NCBI GenBank assembly: GCA_905250885.1
Contig: CAJNOQ010000097.1
Span: forward strand, 1 to 64,000
Source of the DNA: Didymodactylos carnosus
Lineage: Eukaryota; Rotifera; Eurotatoria; Philodinida; Philodinidae
Reading direction: 5' to 3'
DNA length: 64,000 nucleotides
The position numbers and the translations under genes were made by a program. The first letter of the stretch is position 1. Each line of letters starts with the position of its first letter. Below the pieces are notes generated by a model that was given only the letters and a program-made list of their open reading frames with translations, did not search any database and was not told the DNA's origin. Shown one piece after another: positions 1 through 12,857 of this stretch.

Positions 1-651
1 TCTATAACTTTGCAAAGAAAGGTGGTGTAGAGCTGGGAGACGTCTCATTTTAATCAGACATTTCCGGGCTACAATTACAACTCATTAAGAAGAGGTTTCA
101 GTTAGTTTTAAAGTTTCTGAAAAACTGGTTTTCCAGAAAACCGGGTCTTCAAGAGCCCTCCGCAGCAACCCATTTAGGTTTTTTGTCAGGTCGATGCCCT
201 CTATCAACCGAGGTATGAACGAAGAAAAACGGAGAGTATCATCTCGGGCGGTTCCTTCGTAAGCGTACAGTTCATGACATTATTTTCCTGGACTCTTTCT
301 CTCAACACAATTGAACACTACCAAAATAATTTGATGATCTTTAACCACGTGATTCATAGTGAAATTTTGTTATTTGACGCAATATGTAGATACATAGTGA
401 AAGCCAATGGAAGTTTCCAAAGTTGACGCCTTTTTATAACTAAAAAGTGGTTGTCAATCAAATTTATGTAGTATAAACAAAATTGTGTTCAAAAATCAAA
501 ACTGAGCGATTTGTAGAACCTGACTGATAATCATTATTAGATAGTGTAGTGGTGAATTTATTCAAATTTGTCATGAGGAACGTATTTGTCATGAGATGTA
601 TGACTCATGAGATTAGAATAATAAAACGAGATTTTAAAGTGTTTAACTTAC
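1..651 (-). other. RGK gene intron running off the window edge
   Basis: The exon ending at 652 is followed on the minus strand by a clean GTAAGT donor, so this stretch is intronic. Bases 1-300 are noticeably less AT-rich than the rest and may be part of a repeat cut by the window edge. I see no exon here on either strand. Confidence 0.55.
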
Positions 652-3600
652 AAGATCAACATCTATGTTTATAATATGCATTCTTGACTCTTCACCATCG
701 AGCATAATTGATACCGTGTTATCAGGATCATCCTCTAGAAATAAATGCATACAAATCACAATTAAATAATTTACTTTTACATTCAATTGTATAAGAAACA
801 CATAGATCATATTTTGTAGTACTTATGGCTCAAAAACGATATATCTCATTTTTTATTAGCTTTTTAAATAAATCGCATCATCAAGAAAATATAAAGATAG
901 AAGTAGGTGAATCTTTTCTATCATTCAATTTTTGATTGTTGTTTGGTTTTTAACTCAAAATAAAAATATTAATCAGAATTAGATTGATGAAAAATATTAG
1001 TATTCATTGTGAGTTTAGTTCTTCAACTATATAAATATTATAAAAAGTTTGTCAGCGTTGCTTCTACGAAACAAAAATGTGAAAATTTTCTATTGAATTG
1101 TTGAAACTATACCATAGAACATGGAATAATATATCCTAATAATTTTTAAAACTTGTGTCTAACAACATCAGATCAATAAAACACTGTCTGTTACTAGTCC
1201 ATTCAGTAGTTGTAAACACCAAATTTATATTGAAATTTTGTTAATCACAATTTCACCCCAAAAGTTTACAGCTACTTAATTATGTGTTTATAGTTATTGA
1301 CAAAAATTCTCGTATATAAACTTTATACTTCAAACTTCCTTTTCCATCGGAAAATGGACAAGTCCTACAGAGTTTTCATAAAAATCATGTTATTTATGAT
1401 TGTCATGATAACAGTTGTGTCAACCAAATAACATTAGAATAAATTAGAAGAACAAATAGGTCATTTTTAGCCTATTATCTCGTTTCTTTGATGTCATGAT
1501 GATCATATTCTTAAAGTCAATGTATTATTAACCATTGTTATTATTAAAAAGCACACTTTGTAAATTACAAGTCATAAGAAACTTCTTCCGAGAAATAAGT
1601 ATATTTAGATGGAGAAATAAGATGACACATCATTCACAAGATAAAAAATCTATAACATATAAACCGATTTTTTATTATTATTTTTCTATTCATTTGACTG
1701 AAACAATTTCATATTAATACAGAGTACTTTTGTTACGTCAAATAAATTTTTCTACTGTAAATATTCCGGAAATGATAAGCGAGTATTATTATTCTATTTT
1801 AATCAGCATATTAATATTATCTAGACGGATATCGATCATTATCTGGATGTAAACTATAGGTTTTATATAAGTGTCTATGTTAATTATATAGCATAGATCC
1901 CCATAGTCATTTATTTTTGTCCTGTCAATTCTATAACGGAAAATAATTTGTTTTTAAATGGGGAAAAAAGAATGCCGTTGTTGTCTCAAATAGTTTTTTT
2001 TTTCTTTTTTTCTTCTTCTTCTTTCGATATTATAATCCAACTTTCGTCGAATGATTAAAATTCATTATTCACTCTAATATATAATATTTTTACGATGACA
2101 ATATTATGCCTTATAAATCAGACGATCATCCATGCCCGCATATTGTATATAATACCAAGCATAAGGAAACAAATGTCGACATTTAAACACATGGTTGCAC
2201 ATACACACATACACACACTCACATGCGCCTATTTGTAAAATAAACAACAAATATGATAAAAAATACTATTCTATTCTGTCTCTTTATCACTACTGTTAAT
2301 TATTAATTCACCAAATCCAATAAAATACATGAAAGAATCTATTTGTTATTTTTTTTTTCGCTCTCTCGCTCTATATACCGAGAAATTCAACTAATAATTT
2401 GTTACATATTGCCACTAAGTAACACTGTATCGTGTTTGTTATAAAGAAGATAGAAGGAAAACAACAAACAACAAATATATAGATAAAAAATAGATCAATG
2501 ATTAAATTTGATTGATAGAAATGTCGAACGATGGAGAAAAAAAAAATATTAAAAATTCTGATAGAAGTTTGCTAGATCAACATGATCAATGGAACATCTA
2601 TGTGTTGATCAAAATGATTTCACATAGTATACGAGTTAATGAAAATGTCTACTTAACGCAAATATATTTCAATTAGACGTTTGTAGGTTTCAATAACACT
2701 TCAAAAATATCTTAAATAAAAAACTATTGTCTGATATTGAGAAGCGAAAAAAAAAAATAATAATATTTTACTTAGTTTTCCCGTTTTTGTTAAAAGGTTA
2801 AAATTATAATGGATGGTAGAATATTCAATTATTTTTTAAGTATGTCAAACGGAAACATTAATCGAAGCATAAACATTTTTGCGTGCTACTTGGTGTGACG
2901 TATAGTTCAACCGGCTATTCATCTGATTAAAGATGTATAAATCATTAAAACATTTGTTAGAAATTTTTACATTTTTACCTCAATTGCTCAACTTTACTAA
3001 CAAATAAAATATAAAAGGAAATTAATGGAAATTGATAACGTATTCCTAACTTCTATAAAAAAAAAACACAAAAAAAACATGAGCTTACCCACAGAACTTG
3101 AATATTCATATATTCCTCTATATTCTGTTGTCTTGAATTGTCTAATAAGACTACGTTTTCCCGTGCCTGATAATCCCATTAGATAAACTTGATAAATTCT
3201 TATTTCTTGTACTTGTCCATCTTCTGTTTCAATTGTTTCTACAACGGGTATTTGATCATCATTCGTTACATAGACAAGTGGAAGAAGATCATTTATTATT
3301 AATAAATTATTTGAATTATTTTTATTAATATTATTTGTATTTGTATTATTTAATGAATTAGTACTCCCATTCATATTATCAACTAACATTGTATTATTTG
3401 TTAGACCATGTATCGATGTACCACTAATTGTCATCATATTTGTTTGACTACCTGATAAACGTTCTTGTGATGGTGAATGATAACTATTTCCAAGACCATC
3501 GATCAATGTTCCCGTATCACCATGACTTTGACGAAATGAACTACGTCGACTTATTGAACCACTACGTTTAAATGAACGTTTGAATGAATCACTAAAAAAA

Positions 3601-6600
3601 TTATCATCAAAATATTTAATATTATTTATACTGAAAATAATACTACTAGTACATTATAAATATACTCATATATATATAGAAGACTTGCTGAAATGAAAAA
3701 TAAAAATAAAATTAATTCTTGATCATTACCCCCGATTAACAAATCCTTTTGATGTTGTATTAAATTGTCTTATGCGGTATATCTCTTCATCTGGTAACTG
3801 AAGATGATCGAGTGGTAATGAACCTAATGAAAATAAACAACAATAAAAAGTTATTTGTTTACACCATCCGTCTGAGAAATTGAAAATAAATGTGTATAAC
3901 GAAAAAATAAGTGAAAAGATTAAAAATCGATTTTAAGACTATTAAATTTTTAGTGATCGAAGCTATTTTATTCAATTACATACCCACACGACTGGATCTC
4001 GGTGATTTCGGACTGGACCATTGATCTGCTGGATCATCGGTTGCCATTAGATCAACTGCTGATATTCTTGTTGTACCGACACTTATGGATTTTCTTGTCT
4101 GTTGTAGTGAATAATTATTATGAGTTGTTACTGCACTATATTTTCTACTTTTATTCGTAGTACTTCCAACACTATTCTTCTTTTCTAATTGTAAATGTTG
4201 TTGTTGTTGTTGTTGTTTAGGTGAAGATGTTTGAAACGGCTGTTGACTCGATCGTTTTTGTCGATATTTTTTAATTGATTGTGGACGTTTATAAGAACAA
4301 CTTCGAACTAGAGGTGTATCGTTTTGATTATTTGACTGTAAAAATGTTGTATGTGTTAATGAATATTTTTTTCGTCTGGTACGTGCAGATTCTGCCGAGG
4401 CAACAGCTGCCGATGGAAATACCTGTTGTGATGGTGGAGATGATGAATAGGTAGCTGTGTCCGTTGGAATGTGATGTGAAAGAACTTTTAATCCAATTGA
4501 TTGTCGACGATTATTAGAATTTTGTAGTTGTTGTTGTTGTTGTTGTAGTTGTGTAGAGTCAGTAAATGGGGAAAAAAATGACGTGCTATTAGTATTACTA
4601 TTACTGTTTGCAACGTTTGGCGTACTATAAATACCGGTTGAATAGAGTAACTTATTTTTCTTTAGTTTTTTTTCTTCTTCTCCATCTTGTTCTTCTCTTT
4701 TTTCTATTTTTTCTTCGTCAACATCATCGTTCTCATAATAATATCGATGGTTCATATGTGTAACGGGTACGGTGATATGTGAATGTTGTTGTGAAAGATG
4801 AGGTTGTGATTGATAATAGAATTGTTCCGCTTGAAATGATGTTCTCGGTGGTGATGTTGAACTATAACATCGAGGATGTGGTGGAGAATTTAGCACAATG
4901 CCATTGTCTTTTGTTGTTTTACTACGTTTAAATAATTCGTCAAATTGTGTTGTATCCGTATTTACGGAGACAACAGTAGAAGAATCATCGTAATATGATT
5001 TTGATATTGATGTATTATCGTCATAATTTGAAAATCGAACAGTTGTACCAGGCATCGATAAATCATTGTCTATATGATTCGTAATACCATTGTGATATTG
5101 ATTATTATTACCATCTTCAACTTCATTAATTGTATCATTTATAACGTCATCACCCTTATCATACACTCTAGAAAATAGAAAATAAATAAATATTTGATTA
5201 TTGGATTCATATATCAAATGGAAATTTTAAAGTTTTGATTTTCTGATGTTAATGTTCATTTAGAGAAATGAGAGTAAATGAGAGAGAGAGAAGACAATAT
5301 AGCTGTAGTACGTGACTATTCTACTATTATTATTATTGTTATGACGTAAAACGAGAGAGAAAAAATTACAGACATCTCAACCTTGTCGTTGCATTCTATA
5401 TTACGTGATAAATCAAAGTTATTAGTATGAACGAAGGTTATATATATACATAATCTATTTAACGACTAGTTCTGAAAAAATATTGTTCACAAGTTACCAA
5501 AATTTGATGTACTTTTACAGTGCTGATACAATCAATACTATTTTATTTCAGATTATGTTTAATCATCAGTTTTTCTAATATGTTGAGTCTTAAACTTGAA
5601 ACTTGCTCTTTCTTTAGATAAATGTATATTCGGTGATAAAAAGACTTCTAAGTTCAACTGTTATATACTTTTGTTTTCAAAGTGCTCAAAATTATTTGTT
5701 TCTTAAAAAAATATAAAAATATAAACGAAATAGAACGATCCTGTACGAGAGTGATTCCAGTTTTTACAAGATCGCTTGCCATAAAAGATTTTTATCGATT
5801 TCTGCATAGTTCTGTCATAATCACAGATTTTATTCAAAATAAATGCAGTACAGAAAAGAATCGTGTTTCTCTAATAATTTAATAAATGAAACTAAATTTA
5901 ATAATCGTATAATTATTAATATTAGTGTCTATTTCAAATACATTGTGGGTGTGTTCAATTCATTGTTTGACTGTTACGTAATATTCATAACTAATGAAGT
6001 TATTGATGAATTTATTAACTTTATGCAAACATTCGAACATTTTCTTGCTAATTTTTTCTTGCTATCATTAGAGTTGTTAAAATTTGCAACACTTTTCGTC
6101 ATAGCATGTGATATAATGTATTATTGATTGGCACCCAAAGCTGAAGAAGACTAATAAGTTATGTATAATAATAGTTCAAATGACGTCAATCCATTAATTC
6201 ATCTGTTGAAATTAATTGAAGAAAGAAAAAAAGAATGATTATTTAAATCCAAATGTGTTAAATATAAGTCATGCCAAATGATTCCATACAATTTTTTTAT
6301 GTTCCATTGATAATTCATTCGTACAAACAAATATATATATATGTGGATAATAATTGACGTACGGTTAAACAAATAAATGTGTTTTCATTACTTTGTGATA
6401 CATTACAAATACATTTTTATCCAATATTGAACATAAATTATGTTTATAATTGCAAATTAGCAATAAAAATTTAATTGTACATCGACTTTTTGCTGTCTGT
6501 ACCATTGAGAAATATCTTAAATTTAATATGTCATTTGTGGATATCTTTCACTACCTTTCGTTATTTATACTGATGTCAAACTATTATCAATCATCAATCA

Positions 6601-6967
6601 ACTATTATCATTCAGTTTGTTAAATAAAAACAGTAAAATTAAATATTTAACTACTTCAAAACAAATGATTTGACCACTAAACGAATAAATTATTATTTTA
6701 TTTAGCTGAAGGCCATATACTCTTCTTCACTCTCCTACTACATATCAAATGGAATCAATTTTGCTGTTGATCAAACGAAACAACGTACAACAACAAAAAG
6801 AAAAAAATTTCTAAATCATTTTTGTGTTATTTTTATTGTAATTTTAATATACAGAATTTATTAGCCATCTTACGGGACCATTTCTACTTTTATCTAACGG
6901 ACTATGCCATTTTCTTGTCAAAAACTTTTTCTTCTTCTTCTTCTTTTGATGTAGAACAAATTGTTTT

Positions 6968-7012
<45 letters not shown>

Positions 7013-10000
7013 GTATGTATGTATATGTGTTATATTAATCAAATGAATAGTCCTAATATTCTTCATAGTAATACAATCATCAAAAGAAAAGTTATTCATG
7101 AGTAATGAACAAAGTTACGTCGATATAATAATCATGTGTAATTACCTTTTTCAAAAAGAATAATACCTTTATACAATGAAGACAAGGTTGAATTCATTTA
7201 CGCTATTTAAAAATAGATATATATACAGTTCTAAGAAACTATTTTTAACTCATTTTTAGTAGTATAAAATAAATGTTCAGTAAAAAATTCTTGATTTTTT
7301 TATAATCAATTTGTTTGAAAAGAACCTATAAATTTGTAAAAATTTTTATTGTCGAGTAGTATATGCGCAAAAAAACATTTTTTCTCTGACTAATAATTGA
7401 CGTAGATTGATTATTTGAAAATATTTCTCAAATATTAAAAATTTTAAAGTTCATTTAAAAATATTCGTCAAATATTTTGCTAAACAAATATATACTATTA
7501 TTATATAAATAAAGGCAAATAAATCAAAATGATGTTGCATGTTCAAGTATGTTTTTACAGATCACAAAAACATTGTTCAAATCAACTTTAAAGAAGAAAT
7601 ATAACACGAAAAGCCTGTCAAATTATATTATTAATAAGTAGTGTCTTAAATATCTTGAGGGATAGATAATACAAAAGAAAAGTCATGTTTTATAAGTAAT
7701 TAAATTATGTGTAAAGAAGAAGAAGAAAAGAAAAAAAAAAGATTTGAGACTATGATTTTTTTTTTTGTTTTGTTTTTTGGTCTATGTCAATGCCAAACGT
7801 ATGGATAAAATGACAAGATTTTCTTTAAATCTCGCTTAGGAGATAATTGACTTGACGATTATTTGTGTGTTTGTTTAAATCTACGCACAATCATTTTTAT
7901 GACACGTTGAACGATCATTACATACTGATAGAACAATAAAAACGTTTTGCTACAATTTTCTATGATCTTATAAAAAAATATTAGATAAATATTTGAAAAA
8001 GTTCCTTTTTTTTAAAGCAGTCACGTTCTAATCAACATTCAACTGACGTATACTTTGTTTAATCAGTTGTACTATAAGTTGAACTTTTCTATCATGTAAA
8101 TACAAACCTAAACGTTTCATCTAGTTTTTCTATGATCGTTGAAAAATAGTACAAAACAAGACAGAATTTTTTAGTCCTACAACGGTGTCAAAAATTATTG
8201 GTTTTTTCTGAATCAAAGTTTTGAACTGAACAGAAATTTTCACTGTACATTTTTTAGCCAAAATAAAATATATTTTTATATTTGTTTCTATTTAATAATC
8301 AGGCTCAGAAAATGTTTACTCTGCACATTTCTACTTTCAACTTTTTAAGAAAATATCTCATTATTATCGAGTTGAACAAACGATTCAATGTAAATAAACT
8401 ACATGTGTCCATAAGTTTCCGTTTTTGATATAAAACTGTAGATCGAACGGCTTGTCCGCCGGTAACGCGATGACAAATTTTCAGCATCAACGCTTATTTT
8501 CTCACACTTGTGAACAAGAATAAAAGTAAATGTTGTACTATTTTACAAATCCTGGCTGGCTTCTATAAGAGATGTAAAAACGTTTGAAGTATGACCTATC
8601 GTTCAAATACTGCAGCGTTTATATGGCCGGTAATAGTGGTGACATTTTTAACCATTTTCTGTCATCGTGTTACGGTTTTCTTGATTTTTATTTAATTAAT
8701 ACAGAGGAAATGAGCTAGTTTTGATATTTAAAAACTATTACATCCTGTAGAACAAACAATTTTCTACAATCTGATATACTTGTTGGATTTTCGTCTGCTC
8801 GTTTTCACACTTATAAACACATTTTTCAGATAGCTCCAGAATTGATCTTTTGGGCTATTTGTACAACAGTTGGATTTTCATAATGAATCAACTTCCAGAG
8901 TCGCGACACTTCTTATTTTAGAGAGAGATGTTTAATCTGTTTAATTATCTATTTGGAATCTTAAATTAGTTTGTATTTTTATTGCAAGAATTTTTTGAAA
9001 AAGAGCAAAAAAAGGGTAGTGTCCCATACTAATGAAAAAAGTCGTTCGAGGGATGCCCCGAAAATAGGCCCTCGCCGAGGGCTTGAATCCTCAGAAAATG
9101 ACACTTCGGATCCTCGATATAAGTTTTCGAGGGGTATCAATTTCGAGCCCTCGGATTTCAGATAGTTAGCGAGCCCTCGAAAAAAATTTCAAGCCATCGA
9201 ACAGAGATGTTCGGAACTTCTGAGCTTTCGGCGCATCTTCGGGCGACGAGGGCTCCCAAACATCTCACGGCTCGAAATTTTCTCGAGGGCTCGCTAACTA
9301 TCTGAAATCCGAGGGCTCGAAATTGATACCCCTCGAAAACTTATATCGAGGATCCGAAGTGTCATTTTCCGAGGGTTCGAGCCCTCGGCGAGGGTCTATT
9401 TTCGAGTACTCGCCGCACCTCTCAAACAACTGGTTGGGCGTTAGTCGAACAAGCCGTTAAACTACTTCGTTTATAGTCAGTGGCTATAATAATAATAATA
9501 ATAACACTATCAACGAAAGACACGATATTAAATATTTTTTTTTAACAATAAAACTCATTCGTACTTTATGTACAAAATGCCTGAGGAATCACATTTTATA
9601 ATATTTCAAAACATAGTCAAGATATTATTATACTGACAATAAGTATCTAATTATCAAGACAAATAAGTAGGTAAAAAAACAAAACAATATTATTGTCATT
9701 ATTAGAGTGTTGAACTGGCACCTACATGAAAAGATGTTGATAATAATCATAACTTTTCAATGATAATAAATATACTCTCTTAGATAAAATAACATAAAAA
9801 CGTAACATAATGATTCTAAATCAACTCATTTCGTTCTTTTTTCTTTTTTAAAGTGTTTTACTACCCTCCAGCGTGTACTATTCTAATTATATATTAGATA
9901 TTTTTTTGGCTAGATTCTATTAAAATTTTCCTATTATCATACAAAAGATAAATGGGATATTTAATCTAAACTAAACTAAAAAGCTTTTTTTTTTGTGTTA

Positions 10001-12630
10001 TTTCTTATTCTCTAAACCAGTTCATATATTTTTTTTACTAAAATAAATTTCAATTCTATTCTTGTATATATAAAAAAACATTTTAGATGTCCATTAAATT
10101 TCAAATAAATAAGTAAATGCAAGTCATCACTGTTTTCAATGTAAAAAAAATGAAAAATTTTTATCTCATCAAAATATTACAATTATGATGATCATTTTAT
10201 CATCTATCTTATTGTACATTAAAACATTTCTCTGTCTCTTACTTATTCAGAATTTGACTAATGTGATAGTCAGTGATGGAATTGTATTTCTATACTTTTT
10301 ACAATAAATAATCTCTATAGCACAAATGGAGACATCATTTTCCATATATATATTTAAGATTTTTCAGAAAAATCATACTAGTCTTTTAAAAAATAGAAAA
10401 AATTTCTATACTAAACAAATTATTGGAAATAAACAACAATAATACTCTAAACTATATCCGAAATTATAAAAATTTAATTAATTTTTTTTTTAAAACTTTA
10501 AAGTATCTTAATACTTTACGATGAGTGATCGTTACTGAAGATTGAATCAATGAATTATTTTGGTGATATCTGACGTCAATATTCTCAATTGTGTTAAGAG
10601 AAAAGTTATAGAAAAGTAGTCTTGTGAACGGAGTGTGCCCGTGGTAAAGACGAAGTTAAGTTTCCAGGGTTTGAGCTTTTACTATAACTAAATAAGCGGT
10701 TGTAAAACAAAAATTTATCTCAATAGTTATTATTATGCCATTTATGTTCGTTTATAGAACTATTAATGATTTTAAACTTAATTTTATTTGTCATTCGGTT
10801 TAATATTCTTGAGATATAAAAAACGTCTTTCAATTTATACGGATGAATGTGTCAGAAAAGAAAAACCTTTGTTTTCTAAGAACCTTTGAGAACATTAATA
10901 TTACAATTTACTCTACAGAATCATAACGATATACTGAATGACATACCATCTGGGTGACAATAAAAAATATGATTAGCTTGAATCATCAATAGTCCGTCTC
11001 GATTAACAACTAAATAAAGTTTGATAGACCAACAAGAAAAGATGTTACCTTGAACATTTTGTCATATCAGAAAGATATTCACCAAATAAATTTTTCTTTT
11101 ATCTTTGTGTATTTTTCTATTAAAATCCTGTAACAAGTATCCGTCAATTTGGTCAATTTGTAAAAGAAGAAAAATTTCTATTAAAAGGATTTGTAGTTTT
11201 TTTCAAAATAAAATTTGTCAAAGAAATATTTTTGTTTTTGATATTATGAAACGTCTCCAAAGTCTAAATAACTTCAGTCTATATGAGAAGCGTTAGGAGA
11301 ATTTATAGAGATGAAAATTAAGAGAACGAGTTTGAAACTATGATTAGATTCGTACCCTTGCATAACGTTTTCCGCTTAGACGAAAGAAGTTAGAATTCAA
11401 ACTTCAGAAATATTTCATAAAATTTACGAAACATTACTCAACAAATTCTATTTTGGAAAAAAAACCATACGCCTATTCTCTTTCTAATAAAACCTTTTTA
11501 TTATTAATTGACTGAGTTTATGGGGTAAACAGATTTTTACTTTTCTTTAGTCAAAATATCCTTTTGATAATAAAAAACATGACATCAAACCGAAATTTTT
11601 TCCCCAATATCATATTGTTTTTAATTGAAAAAACAATGTTCACGTTAATAAAATATAAATTTATCTAAAAAATCAGTTACTTTTATAAAATTTAATAGTG
11701 AATATAGAAGAATGCATATTTTTCGCATATACCCTGAATGTACTAGATATAAAGAAAGACTTTTGTATAGTTTTGAGTAAGTTGCAAGGATAGAAATTCA
11801 TTACACTAGAAGATTCATTTACGAAACATGTGTTAGAATGACAAATTTCCTTTTTCTCTTACAATCTCTGTGTAAAACGCAATATTTTTCACGTTAGAAT
11901 GGAATCGTATAGATATTTAGATGCATGTGTAAAAATAGCGAAAAATCTTTCTAAAAAGATTAATTTTGACGATATTTTCCTATATTAAATCATTTTATAG
12001 ATTATTTTTTTAATGCAAATTTTCTCAATGTTCGAAGGACGACAAAATAAAAATATATATATATATATCACACTTTATGATCTACTAATGAAACTTAATA
12101 TATATGTTAGTTCTCACGTCATCGTTACCACTGTGAACGACCGAGGGAGTTTAAGCAACAAATCAACTTTTAAAAGATGTAAAAGATGTTTTATAACGTT
12201 AATCAGCATTCTTTTTCTTTTTTTATATCTCATACGAATATTTAGCATAAGAAAAAAAAACATTCTCATTGCACTTATTAAGCAAAGTTATTCAATTTTT
12301 CGTACGTATAGCATTGACTATCTCTTTGAGTGATATAGTATTTGACTTTCTTTTTTCATGTTAGTTTAATATAAACTTAAGATCTATGATCAAATGAACA
12401 CAATTTCTTGCCTTAAAATCACATTCAGTTCTTATCAAAAATGAAGAATAGTTCTAATTAATGAGAGAACTGATGATTCTATTTGTATAATCTTTTTTGT
12501 TTTTTCTATTTAAAATATCTGTATACCTTATAAATTTTACTTTTTTTCTTGATCTCTGTCTCTGTTGTTGTGAACGATCTGTCAATAAAATATTTGTTGT
12601 TGTGATTGCTGGTGTTGTTGCTGAATACAT
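652..12630 (-). CDS. RGK-family (Rad/Rem/Gem/Kir-like) small GTPase, 3' end outside the window
   Basis: Five exons are modelled: 12527-12630, 3984-5167, 3730-3823, 3089-3591 and 652-734. All junctions are GT-AG and in phase, giving 656 residues before the gene leaves the window. The N-terminal half is low-complexity (Gln, Asn, Ser, charged). Exon 3 carries LPDEEIYRIRQF and GFVNRGDSFKRS, the basic, serine-rich segment that precedes the G domain in RGK proteins. The G domain starts near residue 594 (YQVYLMGLSGTGKRSLIRQF). Exon 5 gives DNTVSIMLDGEESRMHII, the family's switch-II region. RGK proteins bind voltage-gated calcium-channel beta subunits and act on the cytoskeleton at the plasma membrane. 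The P-loop has Arg607 where Ser/Thr normally binds Mg2+. G3-G5 motifs and the C-terminal tail lie outside. Exon 1 is inferred from phase and composition only; an alternative start lies just upstream of exon 2. Confidence 0.82.
735..3088 (-). other. RGK intron 4
   Basis: An AT-rich intron of about 2.35 kb between two GTPase exons. It holds short homopolymer tracts and a CA-rich patch near 2195-2225, and no convincing coding segment. Confidence 0.7.
6969..7010. repeat. (CT)n microsatellite
   Basis: An uninterrupted CT dinucleotide run of about 40 bases. The overlapping open frames are low-complexity artefacts. Confidence 0.9.
9042..9420. mobile_element. Foldback/MITE-like inverted repeat built on CGAGGGCTCG motifs
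   Basis: Arms at about 9042-9209 and 9261-9420 are near-exact reverse complements. For example GATAGTTAGCGAGCCCTCGA on the left pairs with TCGAGGGCTCGCTAACTATC on the right. Within the arms the motif GAGCCCTCG or its complement recurs many times, so the element is strongly GC-enriched against its surroundings. It contains no transposase. It lies in the long RGK intron. No clear target-site duplication was seen. Confidence 0.8.
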
Positions 12631-12660
12631 TGTAAAAAAAATATTAATAACATATAACAC

Positions 12661-12857
12661 GGATAATTACTAATGAGTACATTGGTTTTTATTTTTAAAG
12701 AAAAAATAATGAAAATAATGGTGAGTAGTAAAACATATTAAAAATAGATCAACATATAAAACATGGATAATTACTAATGAGTACACTAGTTAGTAGTAAA
12801 GAAAAAAATAATGAAAATAATGGCGAGTAGTAAAACATATCAAAAATAGATCAAAAT
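12661..12857. repeat. Imperfect tandem duplication, about 114 bp period
   Basis: GGATAATTACTAATGAGTAC at 12661 recurs at 12775, and each is followed by AATAATGAAAATAATGG, GAGTAGTAAAACATAT and AAAATAGATCA. The second copy is slightly shorter. It lies just 5' of the proposed first RGK exon. Confidence 0.8.

Larger units (their letters stand above)
5168..12526 (-). other. Long first intron of the RGK gene (inferred)
   Basis: About 7.36 kb with no credible coding exon. It carries a CT microsatellite at 6971-7009, a GC-richer foldback at 9042-9420, and otherwise AT-rich sequence with poly-A/T runs. It is treated as intronic because the proposed exon at 12527-12630 ends in exactly the phase that the acceptor at 5168 needs. 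If that exon is wrong, the stretch is upstream intergenic DNA. Confidence 0.5.

Noticed and set aside
6822-7099. Overlapping open frames on both strands
   Set aside because: They are produced by a CT/GA microsatellite (SLSLSL / RERERE translation).
8971-9165. Short frame starting MYFYCKNFLKKSKK
   Set aside because: Most of it lies in the arm of a foldback and it has no homologue-like features.
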